Shown here: one piece after another, positions 10,621 to 20,715 of the stretch | Layout of the letters: each line of letters starts with the position of its first letter | Position numbering within the stretch: the stretch's first letter is position 1 | From: Voacanga thouarsii | Lineage: Eukaryota > Streptophyta > Magnoliopsida > Gentianales > Apocynaceae | Direction of reading: 5' to 3' | Length of the DNA: 64,000 nucleotides | NCBI GenBank assembly: GCA_026120185.1 | Contig: JANUWF010001272.1 | Coordinates: 1,736,001 to 1,800,000 of the forward strand | Made by a program: the position numbers and the translations under genes | The notes under the pieces: model-generated | Told to the model about the DNA's origin: nothing | Seen by the model: only the letters and a program-made list of their open reading frames with translations | The model's database searches: none

Positions 10621-11838
10621 ATGTCTAGAGCCAGGAGTTAGCCTTCTAAAAGGGCTAGAACTTCCTCGTCCTCAGTTCCATCATCCAGTGATCCCTTATC
10701 TCTTAGACCTATTGAGTTTGAGGATACCTCTTGTGAGGAATGGTATAGTACGAGAGCTTCAAATACGATCATTGTTGAGCGTACCTTCTCACCCACCTTA
10801 GATCGAGCACTCAAATTAGGAATGATGTTTAGATGGCTAGGTTGGGGGTCGATAGTACAATTGAAAGGTAAGTATTGTCCTATGCTTGTTAAGTAATTCT
10901 ACGCTAATATGACGGACAAGGGCAACAAACATCTCCCGCATATTGAAACAAGAGTGAAAGGAATTCCTATTGTCATCACTCAAAACCAATTAGCTAACCT
11001 CCTCTAGATTTTTGACAATGATACTTGGCAAGGGATTGATGTGAATAATCAAAAGATTCTTTTGCACCTAAATTGGGATGTTAGAGGGACCCGAGCGACC
11101 CTAGGCTTATATAAGCATAATGCCTTCCAAACTAACAGTTTCTATTCCAAAAATGACTTAGCATCCAACTTTCGCGCATTGACTTACATGTTTGGGTTTA
11201 ATGTTATCTCCCGTGCTAGTGGTTTTAATGAAACTACGCTTATTGACACTTATATTTTGCATCGGATGATGAACAGATTACCTATGCCTCTTGCTTCCTT
11301 GATCATCCAATCTATTAGGGAGGTTGTTCATCACCGTCTCTCCACAAAAGCCTTTGTTTTTCCCTTAGTTATAATGAAGATTCTAATGGACTTTGGGGTG
11401 AGTCTCGAGGGAGAACTCATGGAGGCTACCACTGAGTACGATATGGTCACTGAGCATACTCTTATGAGTTGCGAGTACAAATATAGCTAGGAGTTGAAGA
11501 AGTGGCTCACTCCCTTCGAGGTCTAACATCCCGGTCAGGTAAGACCACCCACAGTAGAGGAGGAGGAGCCACCACCACCGGCACGTGCTAGAGCTGGTAG
11601 TTCTCAGTCCCACTCCCGGACTGACTTTGAGACCACCGTACTAGGGTGCCTCGACCAGCAAATGGAGGTACTCCTACGCTTGTAGAGTACTATAGAAGAT
11701 ATGGCAAGACGGCAAGCTACCATGGAGCAGTAGTCGACTGAGTTGCAGCAGCAGACTTCTAGGCCACTTGGTGGTGCAGGTACCTCTACACTCACTGATG
11801 AGGAGGAGGATGAGGATGATGATACTGCGGAGGACTGA
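10621..11838 (+). pseudogene. Accessory ORF pseudogene, copy 3, with native C-terminus
   Basis: One frame runs from ATG 10621 to a terminal TGA at 11836. Stops lie inside at 10639 (TAG; CAG in copies 1 and 2), 10894 (TAA), 11005 and 11488 (TAG, shared), 11524 (TAA, also in copy 1), and two further TAG codons after 11680. It is the only copy that retains the end of the protein: a Pro/Glu-rich linker after 11540, a Gln-rich helix-like stretch near 11650-11760, and an acidic tail 'DEEEDEDDDTAED'. Full length would be about 405 codons. The domain matches those of copies 1 and 2. It is the most damaged copy. Confidence 0.68.
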
Positions 11839-13700
11839 TGCTGCTTGATTGATCACTCTTGTTTTTGTTTTCTTTCTCTTTTCATGTTTTTGTTGTAGTT
11901 AGTTTGGATTTTCTTTCGTTGTTTTTTTTTTAAATTTTATTTTATTTATTTTATTTTTACTTTATTTTCTTTTCTAGTTGTTATGCTTTGGTATTTTCTT
12001 TTGTTTTTTTAGGTATTTTGATAATGCCTCACTCTTCAAACCTTCAACTCTTGTACGCCACGATAAATGGAAGTTTGTTTTTCCTATCTCTTCTCCTTTA
12101 TCCTTTTGGTCCCGTGGTATTTTTTGTTTTGGTTATATTTATTTGGCCGTTGAGGACAATGTCCTGTTTAAGTGTGGGGGAGTGGTTTGATTGACAAGTC
12201 TTTATACATATTCTTTAGCCTTCTTGGGAGTAAACAATTTTTGGTGCGAAATTCTTCAAAATTTTCTGATTTTCTAGAGATTTCAAGCTGTATTTTTTGT
12301 ACATGTCTTTATGATGGATTATAGAGCATATGTTCTAGATCGTTTATAGCTTATGCATAACTTTTTGCACTCACTTGGACAAAATAGTTCTTGATCAACT
12401 GCTTTGCATTATTCTTAAACCTGTTTTTTTCTCTAAAATTCATGGAGCATTCTAGAACTTACTTGAATACCTCTCGAGGCTAAATAAGAAAGGCAATCAT
12501 GATTTAACTTAGGGATGACGGTAATAGGCCTTCTTTGGATAGTTTGAGCTTTTCAAGCCTACCTATTGTTATATTATCCCTAGTGCCTATTTTGAGCCTA
12601 CATTAGTGATCTCTTTCTTTAAAACCCATCACGATATTTTGTCCATTACTTGTGCTGAGAGTTTGTGTAATTTTTCAAATCTTTATGTTCTTGAAGGATG
12701 AAAGTATATGTATGTTGAGAAAAAATGTAGGGATAGAGATCATGACTTGTTACTTTTAGTTATGGATCAATTACGAGTGGAGCTAGAAAAAGAATGGAAG
12801 AAAGAAGTTGAAAAATTGAGAAAGAAAATAGTGTTGAGCTGAAAAAGATGAGAAAGAAGAAAAGAAACGAGAGGAATTGAAAAGAGAAAACGACAAGCTG
12901 CTAGAAAGAAAAGTGAAGAAAAAGAAAAGAACAGCAGCAGTGAAAATAAAAGAGGAATAAAAGAAGAGAGAATTGAAAGAGAATCAAAAGAAAATTTAAA
13001 AAGAAAAGAAAAAAAAAGAGCGAAAAGATCATAAAAAGGATGGTGAGTGAATTGTAAAAGTAAGTTCATATAAAACATTTGATACCATTGCTGGAAAATT
13101 GAGTGATCTTGTGAGAAAAAGAGTTAATGATAAGAAGAGGTGAAAGAAAAAAAGAACAATGCAGGATTTGCTTGAAGTGCGTAAGGGTTGTTATATAAGG
13201 TTATGGTTTGATTGATTCTTGGAATAGGAGAGCAAGAAGAGTTGAGAATTATAGGTTTATTTTGGTTACCCTTTTCTTGCTTACTCTTAGTTTTTCTTTG
13301 ACTTTTGATTTTCCTATATCCTTCGTTTACTAAGCCACATTACAAACCTTTAGCCTTACATTACAAGCTTAAAGTCCTACTTGATCTAAGTAGAATCATG
13401 ATATGTTTCGGATTAGTGGAGAGAGTGTATGAAAAGTAAGTATATGGAATGCATATTCTTTTTAAACTGACCTCTCCAATGGTTTGAGAATATTGTGAAG
13501 TATTGAGATGGTTCTACTAAGTCATTTATCACTACACAAGTCTTGCATTGGCTGTGAAAGATTTAATATCATATGCCTCATGTTCATGAATAAAGAAAGC
13601 ATTGAAGATATGATTTTGGAATTGATTGAGTGATTTGATTAAAACTTTGTGTTTTTCCTACTTGTTCTTGATACTTTGCTTAAGGACAAGCAAAGAGTTA
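11839..13700 (+). other. 3' non-coding region of the Athila-like element
   Basis: No credible coding sequence is seen. It contains a T-rich stretch (11860-12030), a polypurine-like motif near 12171, and an almost pure purine tract at about 12785-13030. The long C/T-encoded frames on the opposite strand of that tract are compositional artefacts. The sequence leads directly into the terminal polypurine tract. Confidence 0.55.
12169..12182 (+). promoter_or_regulatory. Second polypurine-tract-like motif
   Basis: TAAGTGTGGGGGAG closely matches the terminal polypurine tract at 13701 but lies about 1.5 kb upstream of the LTR. Each is preceded by a 'gaggacaa'/'aaggacaa' phrase. It could be an internal plus-strand priming site or a duplicated relic. 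Confidence 0.4.
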
Positions 13701-13714
13701 AGTGTGGGGGAATT
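13701..13714 (+). promoter_or_regulatory. Polypurine tract
   Basis: AGTGTGGGGGAATT directly abuts the TGATATGGGC start of the 3' LTR. This is the expected position for plus-strand priming. Confidence 0.75.
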
Positions 13715-15248
13715 TGATATGGGCTAAATTGGTCATACTTTGCTTAGTTATTTGAGGCTCTTTTGTAATGCATTTTGTGCAATAACTAGTCATATTCTTT
13801 CATATTTGAGATTTTAACCTTGGGAAGGTATTTTGGTCATTATTTAAAATTTTTGGGTAAAACGAAGCAAAACCGTCGCGAAACAGAGCAGAGGCAGTGC
13901 CGACTAGAGCCCTAGAACTGGCACCAATTGTACACTGGTTGCACAAATTTCAAAGCGATGGAAAAATTGTAGAAACAAAGTAGAACAGAACCTAAGCGGC
14001 ACCGGCTGTAAGGCTGGAACCGGCACCTGCTGCATTCTGGAACTTATGTGCACAATTCGGAGAAAAATCGACGAACGAGTAAAGAAGAAGAACACAGGCG
14101 GCGCCGGCTCTGAAGAACTAAGGCGGCACCGGCTGTGGTCTATCCTTGAGGCAGTGCTGCAATCTTTCTATGCGTTTTTGGAAATCTGAGGAGTTTTAGT
14201 ATCTTCCAACTTCTACTCAGCCAAGAACTTTGTACCTACGAGTTTTGGCACTTCTTTAGCCCATAAATAGATGAAAAACACAAGGGAAAAGGGGAGAATC
14301 CATTGATCATGATAGAAAATCACTTAGTCCAATGAGGAATTCTTCAAGTTCAAGGAGGGTTGTACAAGAAGATTTTCAAAGGAAGAAGAATGAGACTTGT
14401 CTATGAGTGCTTTCTTTTACTTTGTCTTCTTTTTCTTGACAATGATATGTTAATTGTTTTATTGTAATTTGACATTGTTTTAGATATTTATGATTTTTAG
14501 AGTTATTTGATCTTTTGATTAATTGATTGTTCTTCTTGGTATTTAATTACTTGGGTGTATGACGAGATTAATTGGTTGTTTCTTTTCATTAACTTGCTAG
14601 ACCAAAAATGTTGATGGTAGTTGCAATTAATTAGTTTCATATTTATTGGCTGTCAAATTGCTAGACTAAATAGGTTAATTGCTGAGGATGGAGTAATTAA
14701 AGGTTAATTGATGTTTGCCAAACCAAGGATTCATTGATTAATTTCATTTTTTAAATTTTCCAGACCAAGGAAATTTAATCAAGGATTGTGTTTAATGCAT
14801 CTTCTGGATGAATTAGTAGAGACAAACCAAGTGATGCTAACTTATCTAAAAGGTAGTAATTAGTTGAGACAGACCAAGTGATGCTAATTTACTTTAATCC
14901 TTCATGATGCCAAGAGAATGATTGGTTATGATAATGGTTAGGTACTTTGAGATCATGTTTGTCTACACAATGGTTTGAGTTACATATTTCTCCATCCTTG
15001 ATGTGTATGTATTTCGAATTTTGTTTTCTTTTGTTTCGGTTTGGTTTTATCGAGTCGGTTAAACAATGAAAGAAGGGTAATTAATGTCTACTTGTTCCTT
15101 GAGGATCGGCACTCGTTTGAACCCTATGCTCAGTTAATGATGAGTACGCTTGCTCATATGTGTGATTTGGGTTTAACATTTTAATTTAAACTTGATTGGG
15201 AATATTCTTAGTTTTGTATGATTTTTATACCCAAGTCCGGACACATCA
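13715..15248 (+). repeat. 3' LTR of the Athila-like element (1534 bp)
   Basis: It starts TGATATGGGCTAAATTGG and ends CCGGACACATCA. Its last 320 bp match the 5' LTR piece at 1-335. U3 contains several GGCGCCGGCT/GGCACCGGCT boxes (13996, 14099, 14123). A TATA box lies at 14262. Related solo LTRs on the minus strand lie at 34513-36489 and 37653-39057. Confidence 0.85.
14262..14270 (+). promoter_or_regulatory. LTR TATA box
   Basis: CATAAATAG occurs in the 3' LTR downstream of the GC boxes. It is followed by a leader that runs into the start of R/U5. It is a plausible core promoter. Confidence 0.45.
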
Positions 15249-15457
15249 TTCACTTTATTGAGTCGGTTAAACAATGAAAGAAAGGTGATTAATATCTACT
15301 TGTTCCTAGAGGATCGACACTTGTTTGAAGCCTATGCTCGGTTAATGATGAGTAGGCTTGCTCATATGTGTGATTTAGGTTGAACGTTTTAATTTAAACT
15401 TGATTGGGAATGTGCTTAGTTTTTGTATGATTTTTACACCCAAGTCCGAACACATCA
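15249..15457 (+). repeat. Tandem duplicate of the LTR 3' end
   Basis: This is a 209-bp copy of the last roughly 208 bp of the LTR (equivalent to 128-335). It ends again in CACATCA and directly follows the complete 3' LTR. It is diverged from the adjacent copy, so it is an old event or a second element's tail. Confidence 0.8.
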
Positions 15458-15463
15458 ATAGCC

Positions 15464-15950
15464 ATGCCTCCCAAGAAAACAAAGCTGAAGCTCAATGAGC
15501 TTCCAGCCCTAATAGCACTACGTATAACCTAACAGACTCCAAAAAAGGATTCTTGTGAATCGACATCCTCCTTCGGTAAACAAAAATTTACCTTACCAAA
15601 AGATTATGCGATGTGCATACCACAACCAGCTGTAACCCAAATCCTAAATGGTTTAAAACCAATCCCAAATATATGTCTCCCTCCGATTGCCAACAAACAG
15701 GATTCTTACAATAGAAATCCATAGTTGCTGCAACCCTAGCAGCGTCAACCTCAAAAGAAGACTTCCCTGCAACAATAGAGAAATTACTGCATCAAATAAA
15801 AGTAGAATCATCTACTACCCAAAAAGCAGCCTTCAGACACATTCCCAGAAGAACCTGGTAATGATGAGGATGAAGACGATTACTATTTTGATTAATGATC
15901 AGATGATATCTTGGAAGGCATCAATAGAAATCTGATATCCACCATGACAT
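15464..15950 (+). pseudogene. Unrecognised degraded coding sequence, possibly caulimovirid-like
   Basis: From ATG 15464 the reading is protein-like (Lys-rich start, Pro-rich centre) but is broken by a stop near 15530 and by frameshifts around 15715 and 15860. It ends in an acidic segment 'PEEPGNDEDEDDYYFD'. I do not recognise a domain. Its position just upstream of a promoter and tRNA-Met primer site would suit the end of the last ORF of an endogenous pararetrovirus. That is an inference only. Confidence 0.35.
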
Positions 15951-16109
15951 CAGCAAAAATTACTGTACATAGGTCACTATAGTAGTACTATACACTGTAG
16001 CACTTTTCACATGTTTCTCTTTTCAATTGTACACTATAGCAGCTTTTTACGTGTTACTGTTTTGCACTGTAAATTGTAGAGGGCTACTGTAGCAACACGA
16101 TTATTTTGT

Positions 16110-16119
16110 CTATAAATAG
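16110..16119 (+). promoter_or_regulatory. TATA box of the pararetrovirus-like region
   Basis: CTATAAATAG is preceded by repeated 'actgtagca' motifs (15960-16100) and by TGACATCA near 15942, which resembles an ocs/as-1-like site. It lies about 320 bp upstream of the primer sites. Confidence 0.45.
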
Positions 16120-16431
16120 CCATTCTATTCTCATTCAACCATAAGCTTAGTTACACAAGCTCTAAGGTTGAACCCCCAACTCCTCTCCGGTTAGAATTCC
16201 CGTCTAACTCCCAATTTATATGTATTTCAGTTTCAATTTGTAATATATATATTGTTCTTATTTCTATTTTGTAATACATATATTATTTTTGTTTAATGGT
16301 CGGCTGTGCCACCTTATAATTATCTTATTTGTTTACTGCTTTATACTTTTTGAGCATTCCGTATGCGAGCTTACTCCCTCTGTTAACTCCCCGTATCTTC
16401 TCTCCTTTTTCAGGACCAGCTTCCCTCCCCT

Positions 16432-16493
16432 TGGTATCAGAGCTAGATGGGGAAGTAAGGTAGACACAGCTTCCTTCCCCTTGGTATCAGAGC
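16432..16493 (+). promoter_or_regulatory. Duplicated tRNA-Met primer-binding site
   Basis: TGGTATCAGAGC is found at 16432-16443 and again at 16482-16493, each within a 50-bp tandem unit starting 'agcttcc'. A decayed third copy (TGGTACCA) lies near 17185 after a repeat of the 16383-16431 flank. The sequence complements the 3' end of initiator tRNA-Met, used by caulimovirids and many LTR elements. No LTR-type CA end precedes it, which favours a pararetrovirus-like origin. Confidence 0.6.
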
Positions 16494-17196
16494 CAGATGG
16501 GAAAGTAAGGTAGATGATTCTTATTATTAATATTTTGTGATGAATTCCATGTGGATCTGATGATGCTAAGTATATTGAGTATCTTTGTTCACGCGGTGTG
16601 AAAACACTCTGTGTTCAAGACGATGGCTTGCCATCAGAAGCTCACGTATTATGCATAAATGTTTCTGATAATGATAGATCTGAGACTTATTCAGTATATT
16701 TTGCATAAATCTATAAACTCTATATCAGATCTGAGGTGATAAGGAAAGATATCTGGTTTCAGATCTACTCTACAAGTAGTCTAACTGAGTTGTTGTTGGC
16801 CGATGTTAAGTAATAGCCATTCTTAATTCAATAGCCTGTAAGAGACGAGAATTTATTCTCAATGACCTAATCTCTCTTAGATCTATTACAGACTTTGTAG
16901 ATATATTCTTTATTTTCTAATTAAAGCTCATATTTGCAAAAATCAGAAACAGATCTCCATAGTTTACATCATAAATTATTAATAACTTGAATGTATCCTT
17001 CTTATGGAACCTGAAGGTGATGATTGCCAAGTTACGGGAAGTATAAAGCCCATATTTATATCTACCGTGCCTATTTCATTGTTTTGATGTGTTTAGTAAC
17101 TTGCATACATTCTGCATGATGTCTTATTTTCTCTGTTAACTCCCCTTATCTTCTCTCCTTTTCCGAGACCAGCTTCCCTACCCTTGGTACCAACAG
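16494..17196 (+). other. Leader-like non-coding sequence
   Basis: About 700 bp follows the primer sites with no reading frame of note. Several 'agatctga' motifs recur (16540-16760). The segment 17133-17192 repeats 16383-16442. Nothing else is recognised. Confidence 0.35.
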
Positions 17197-17728
17197 GCTG
17201 TTGAGGAGTGGAAGGAGAATCTGGGATAATAGATTTCTCTATTTCAGCAATCCTTCTTTGAAGTTCAGTAAGAAGAGGTTTCTGTAAAGTCTTTTTACTT
17301 AGTTCTTCCCTAAACTAGAGAGGAATCTCATAAGGTTTGAAGAGTGGTGTAGAAGAAATTGATGAACTTAAAGAAGTACTAGGTACATATTTTTCTTGTA
17401 CGGGAGGAGTACTTGGTTTTGAAATTAAATATTCACCAATACTTTGTAAATAAATATTTGTAAAGTTGTTTTGTTCATAAAGATTTTGAATATCTTTTGG
17501 AAGAAGCATATCGTCACTTTTCCTTTTAAAATGAGAAGCATCAATTTGCTCAGTTCCATAAGGAATTTTAAACTTTTGAACAGGAGGAAATTCAGAAGAA
17601 ATATTTGTGCCTTGAGCAGTTTGCCAAAGTTTTGAAACATTAATAGTCGAAGCAAAACGATAATCAATCTTTTGAATATCAGCATAGGCTTCAAACCATA
17701 GGAAGGAATCAATTTGTTTTTGCATTGA
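17197..17728 (-). pseudogene. Fragment of pararetrovirus-like (caulimovirid) structural/movement ORF
   Basis: On the minus strand, coding-like sequence runs from a methionine at 17725 through a stop near 17316 to about 17197. It holds a conserved-looking block with 'NNFTNIYLQSIGEYL' followed by a Ser/Pro-rich linker and a Glu/Lys-rich, helix-forming end. I recall this pattern from plant endogenous caulimovirid ORFs, but cannot confirm it here. It is inverted relative to the promoter and primer sites, so the relic is rearranged. It lacks any polymerase domain and cannot encode a functional virus. The upstream CA/TA repeat adds spurious codons. Confidence 0.45.
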
Positions 17729-17737
17729 ATTTAAAAT

Positions 17738-17739
<2 letters not shown>

Positions 17740-17771
<32 letters not shown>

Positions 17772-18112
17772 TCAAAAAAATTAATATATATATATGTACA
17801 TATATACATATTTATTTATGTTGGTATGTGCATGTCTATATGTATAAATATATACACATGTATATATACATATTAATATATATTAATATAGCATATTTAA
17901 ATTATATATACATATATATAAAGATGTTAATATATTTTTAATATATTAATAAATATATATACATATATATAAATCTATATATATATTGTACATATTTACA
18001 TATATATACATGTTCATACAAATTAATACATTTTATTTATGTTAATATGTGTGTGTCTATACATACATACATACATACATACATACATACATACATACAT
18101 ACATACATACAT

Positions 18113-18145
<33 letters not shown>

Positions 18146-18443
18146 TGTTTACATAATAATATATACACATTTATATACATATATACATATGTACATATAT
18201 ACATATATATATGTATGTATGTAAATATATTAATATAGCAAATTTAAATTATATATACATATATATACAGATTTTAATATATTTTATAATATATTATTAA
18301 ATACACACACAGACGCATACACACATATATAATGTACATATATACATATATATACATATTTATACAAATTAATATATATATACATACATATATACATTTT
18401 ATTTATGTTAGTATGTGTGTGTCTAAATATATGAATATATACA

Positions 18444-18479
<36 letters not shown>

Positions 18480-18600
18480 CATACATACATACATTCACAC
18501 ACACACACACACACACACATTTACATAATAATATATACACATTTATATACATATATACATAGTAATATTATATTTATAGTATATATATAAATATTTTAAC
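17740..18600. repeat. Compound CA / TA / CATA microsatellite
   Basis: Runs include (CA)n at 17741-17769, (CATA)n at 18059-18130, (AC)n at 18130-18146, (AT)n at 18446-18475, CATA at 18472-18494 and (AC)n at 18497-18519. A higher-order unit of about 365 bp is visible: 'tttatttatgtta' plus 'tgtgtgtcta' at 18035 and 18400, and the downstream 'tttacataataatatatac' at 18148 and 18521. Open frames here are artefacts. Confidence 0.85.
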
Positions 18601-18699
18601 TTAACAATGTCTTTTCGTGCATTGTACTATTTTTAACACATTATATATATATAAAATCAAACTTTAAAAATTTTTAAAGTTTTTTCTAGATTAGTGACA

Positions 18700-20712
18700 G
18701 ATAAAAGCCGTCGCAAAACCCTCGTAAATTATGACGGATTTGCGAGGAATTAGTGTTTTGAAACCTTAATCTCTCGCAAATTTGTCGCAATTAGCAAGGG
18801 TTTTGCGGCGGATTTTACAATTCGTCGCTAATTTGTGTGGATTTGGCAATGATTTTTTTTGAAAATTTTAAAAAATGAATTTATTATTTTGCGAGGCATT
18901 GCAAAATCATCACTAGTTAGTGAGGGTTTTGTGATATTTTATTTAATCTTTTTTAAAAAATAAATTTATTATCAAGCCATTGCAAAACCATCACTAATTT
19001 GTGAGGGTTTTTCAATGGCTCATTTAAATTTCTTTTTTAAAAAATTATTATTGGGCCGTTATAAATCCGTCGCAATTAGCGAGGGTTTTGCGAGGTGTCT
19101 CAAAACCGTCAGTAATTAGCGAAGGTTTTGCAATGATTTTATAAAAAAATTTTAAAAAATAAATTTATTATCAAGCCATTGCAAAACCGTTGCTAATTTG
19201 CGAGGGTTTTGCAACAGTTCTTTTTAAAAATTTTAAAAAATTAAATTTATTATCGGGCCATCGCAAATGCATCGCAATTAGTGAGGGTTTTGCGAGGCGT
19301 CACAAAACCGTCGCTAATTAGCGAGGGTTTTGCAACGATTTTATTAAGAAAAATTAAAATAAATTTATAATTAAGTCATCGCAAAATCGTCACTAATTTG
19401 TGAGGGTTTGGCCAGGATTCTTTTAATTTTTTTAAAAAATTAAATTTATTATTAGGTCATCACAAATCCATTGAAATTAGCGAGGATTTTGCAAGGCATC
19501 AAAAAACCGTCGCTAATTAGCGACGGTTTTGCGATGATTTTATTAAAAATTTTTAAAAAATAAATTTATTATCCAGCCTTCAGAAAACCATCATAAATTT
19601 GTGAGGGTTTTGCGATGGTTTTTTAAATTTTTTTAAAAAAATTAAATTTATTATCGAGTCATCGCAAATCCATTGCAATTAGTGAGGGTTTTGTGAGGCG
19701 TCACAAAACCATCGCTAATTAGCGAGGGTTTTGCCATGATTTTATTAAAATTTTAAAAAAATAAATTTATTATCAAGCCATCGCAAAATCGTTACTAATT
19801 TGCAAGGGTTTTGCGATGGTTTTTAAAAAATTTTTAAAAAAATTAAATTTATTATTGGGCCGTCACAAATCCGTTGCAATTAGCGAGGGTTTTGCAATAA
19901 TTTTATTAAAAATTTGTAAAAAATAAATTTATTATCAAGCCATCACAAAACTGTCACTAATTTGCGAGGGTTTTGCGATTGTCCTTTTAAAAATTTTTAA
20001 AAAATTAAATTTATTATGAAGACGTCGCAGATCCGTCGCAATTAGCAAAGGTTTTGCGATGATTTTATTATTTTTTTTAAAAACAATAATTATTATCAAG
20101 TTGTTGCATAACTGTTGCTAATTTACAAGGGCTTTGCGATGGTTTTTTTCAAAATTCTAAAAAAATTAAATTTGTTATCATGCTGTCGCAAAACCATCGC
20201 AATTTGTAAAGGTTTTGCGAGAGTTTTTTAAATTATATAGTTTTAATTTATAATTAAAAAATTTCATCGCAAATCCATCGCAATTAGCGAGGGTTTTGCA
20301 ACAGTTTCTTTGAAAAATTTTTAAAAAATAAATTTATTATCGATTCGTCACAATTCCATTGCAATTTGTGAGGGTTTTGCAACGGTTTTTTTTTAATTAT
20401 TTATCTTTAATTTATAATTACAAAATTCCCTCGCAAAACCATCGCTAATTTGCGAGGAATTTGTGATGGTTCTATTGAGCCGTCGCAAATCTATTGCAAT
20501 TAGTGAGGGTTTTGCAATAGCAATCGCAAATCCGTCACAATTAGTGAGGGTTTTGCAATAGCCATCACAAATCTGTCGCAATTAGTATGGTTTTGCAATG
20601 GCAATTCAAACCTTGTGGCTGTTTTCATTGCCGTCACAAATCTGTCGCAATTAGTGAATGTCATGCAGCTGTCGCAAATTTTCCGTCGCAAAATCCAGTT
20701 TTTCCCATAGTG
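18700..20712. mobile_element. CACTA-type transposon terminal array (one end only)
   Basis: About 2 kb is built from roughly 20 degenerate units of 90-100 bp that contrast a GC box (TCGCAAAACCGTCGC...AATTAGCGAGGGTTTTGCGA) with an A/T spacer. The right edge ends TTTTTCCCATAGTG, the complement of a CACTATGGGAAAAA terminus. Subterminal repeat arrays next to CACTA ends are a family hallmark. No matching left terminus or transposase is seen, so the element is truncated, perhaps at the adjoining microsatellite. Confidence 0.6.
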
Positions 20713-20715
20713 CTG

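Larger units (their letters stand above)
6422..11603 (+). repeat. Tandem block 3, interrupted by a solo LTR
   Basis: The third copy begins as the others do, is interrupted after 6507, and resumes at 9313. Removing the insertion and one 5-bp target duplicate leaves about 2.38 kb, the same as blocks 1 and 2. Beyond 11603 it continues into the original, unduplicated end of the accessory ORF. Confidence 0.87.
1..15248 (+). mobile_element. Athila-like Ty3/gypsy retrotransposon lacking pol
   Basis: The order along the plus strand is: 3' part of the 5' LTR, tRNA-Asp primer site, gag pseudogene, three tandem gag-tail/accessory-ORF blocks, a long non-coding tail, a polypurine tract and the 3' LTR. 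The two LTR pieces are clearly alignable, for example the shared stretch around 'ttccttgaggatcg' at 182 and 15098. No protease, reverse transcriptase, RNase H or integrase is visible between gag and the 3' LTR, so the element had to be mobilised by an autonomous relative. This resembles the non-autonomous TR-GAG or LARD classes. Athila affinity is inferred from the primer site, the gag type and LTR ends TGATA...CATCA. The true 5' end lies left of the window. Confidence 0.8.

Noticed and set aside
12767..13078. 103-codon minus-strand frame rich in Phe/Leu/Ser
   Set aside because: It is the complement of a purine-rich non-coding tract and has no domain; its composition explains the open frame.
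15249..15457. A second 3' LTR of an independent element
   Set aside because: Only the terminal 208 bp are present, with no polypurine tract or U3. A tail duplication explains it more simply, though this is not proven.
18039..18562. Several 60-80-codon frames of Tyr/Ile/Thr/His repeats
   Set aside because: They are translations of CATA, CA and TA microsatellites on both strands.
18700..20712. CRISPR-like regular repeats
   Set aside because: This is a plant genome. Units are degenerate and palindromic with no unique spacers, and the array ends in a CACTA-type terminus.
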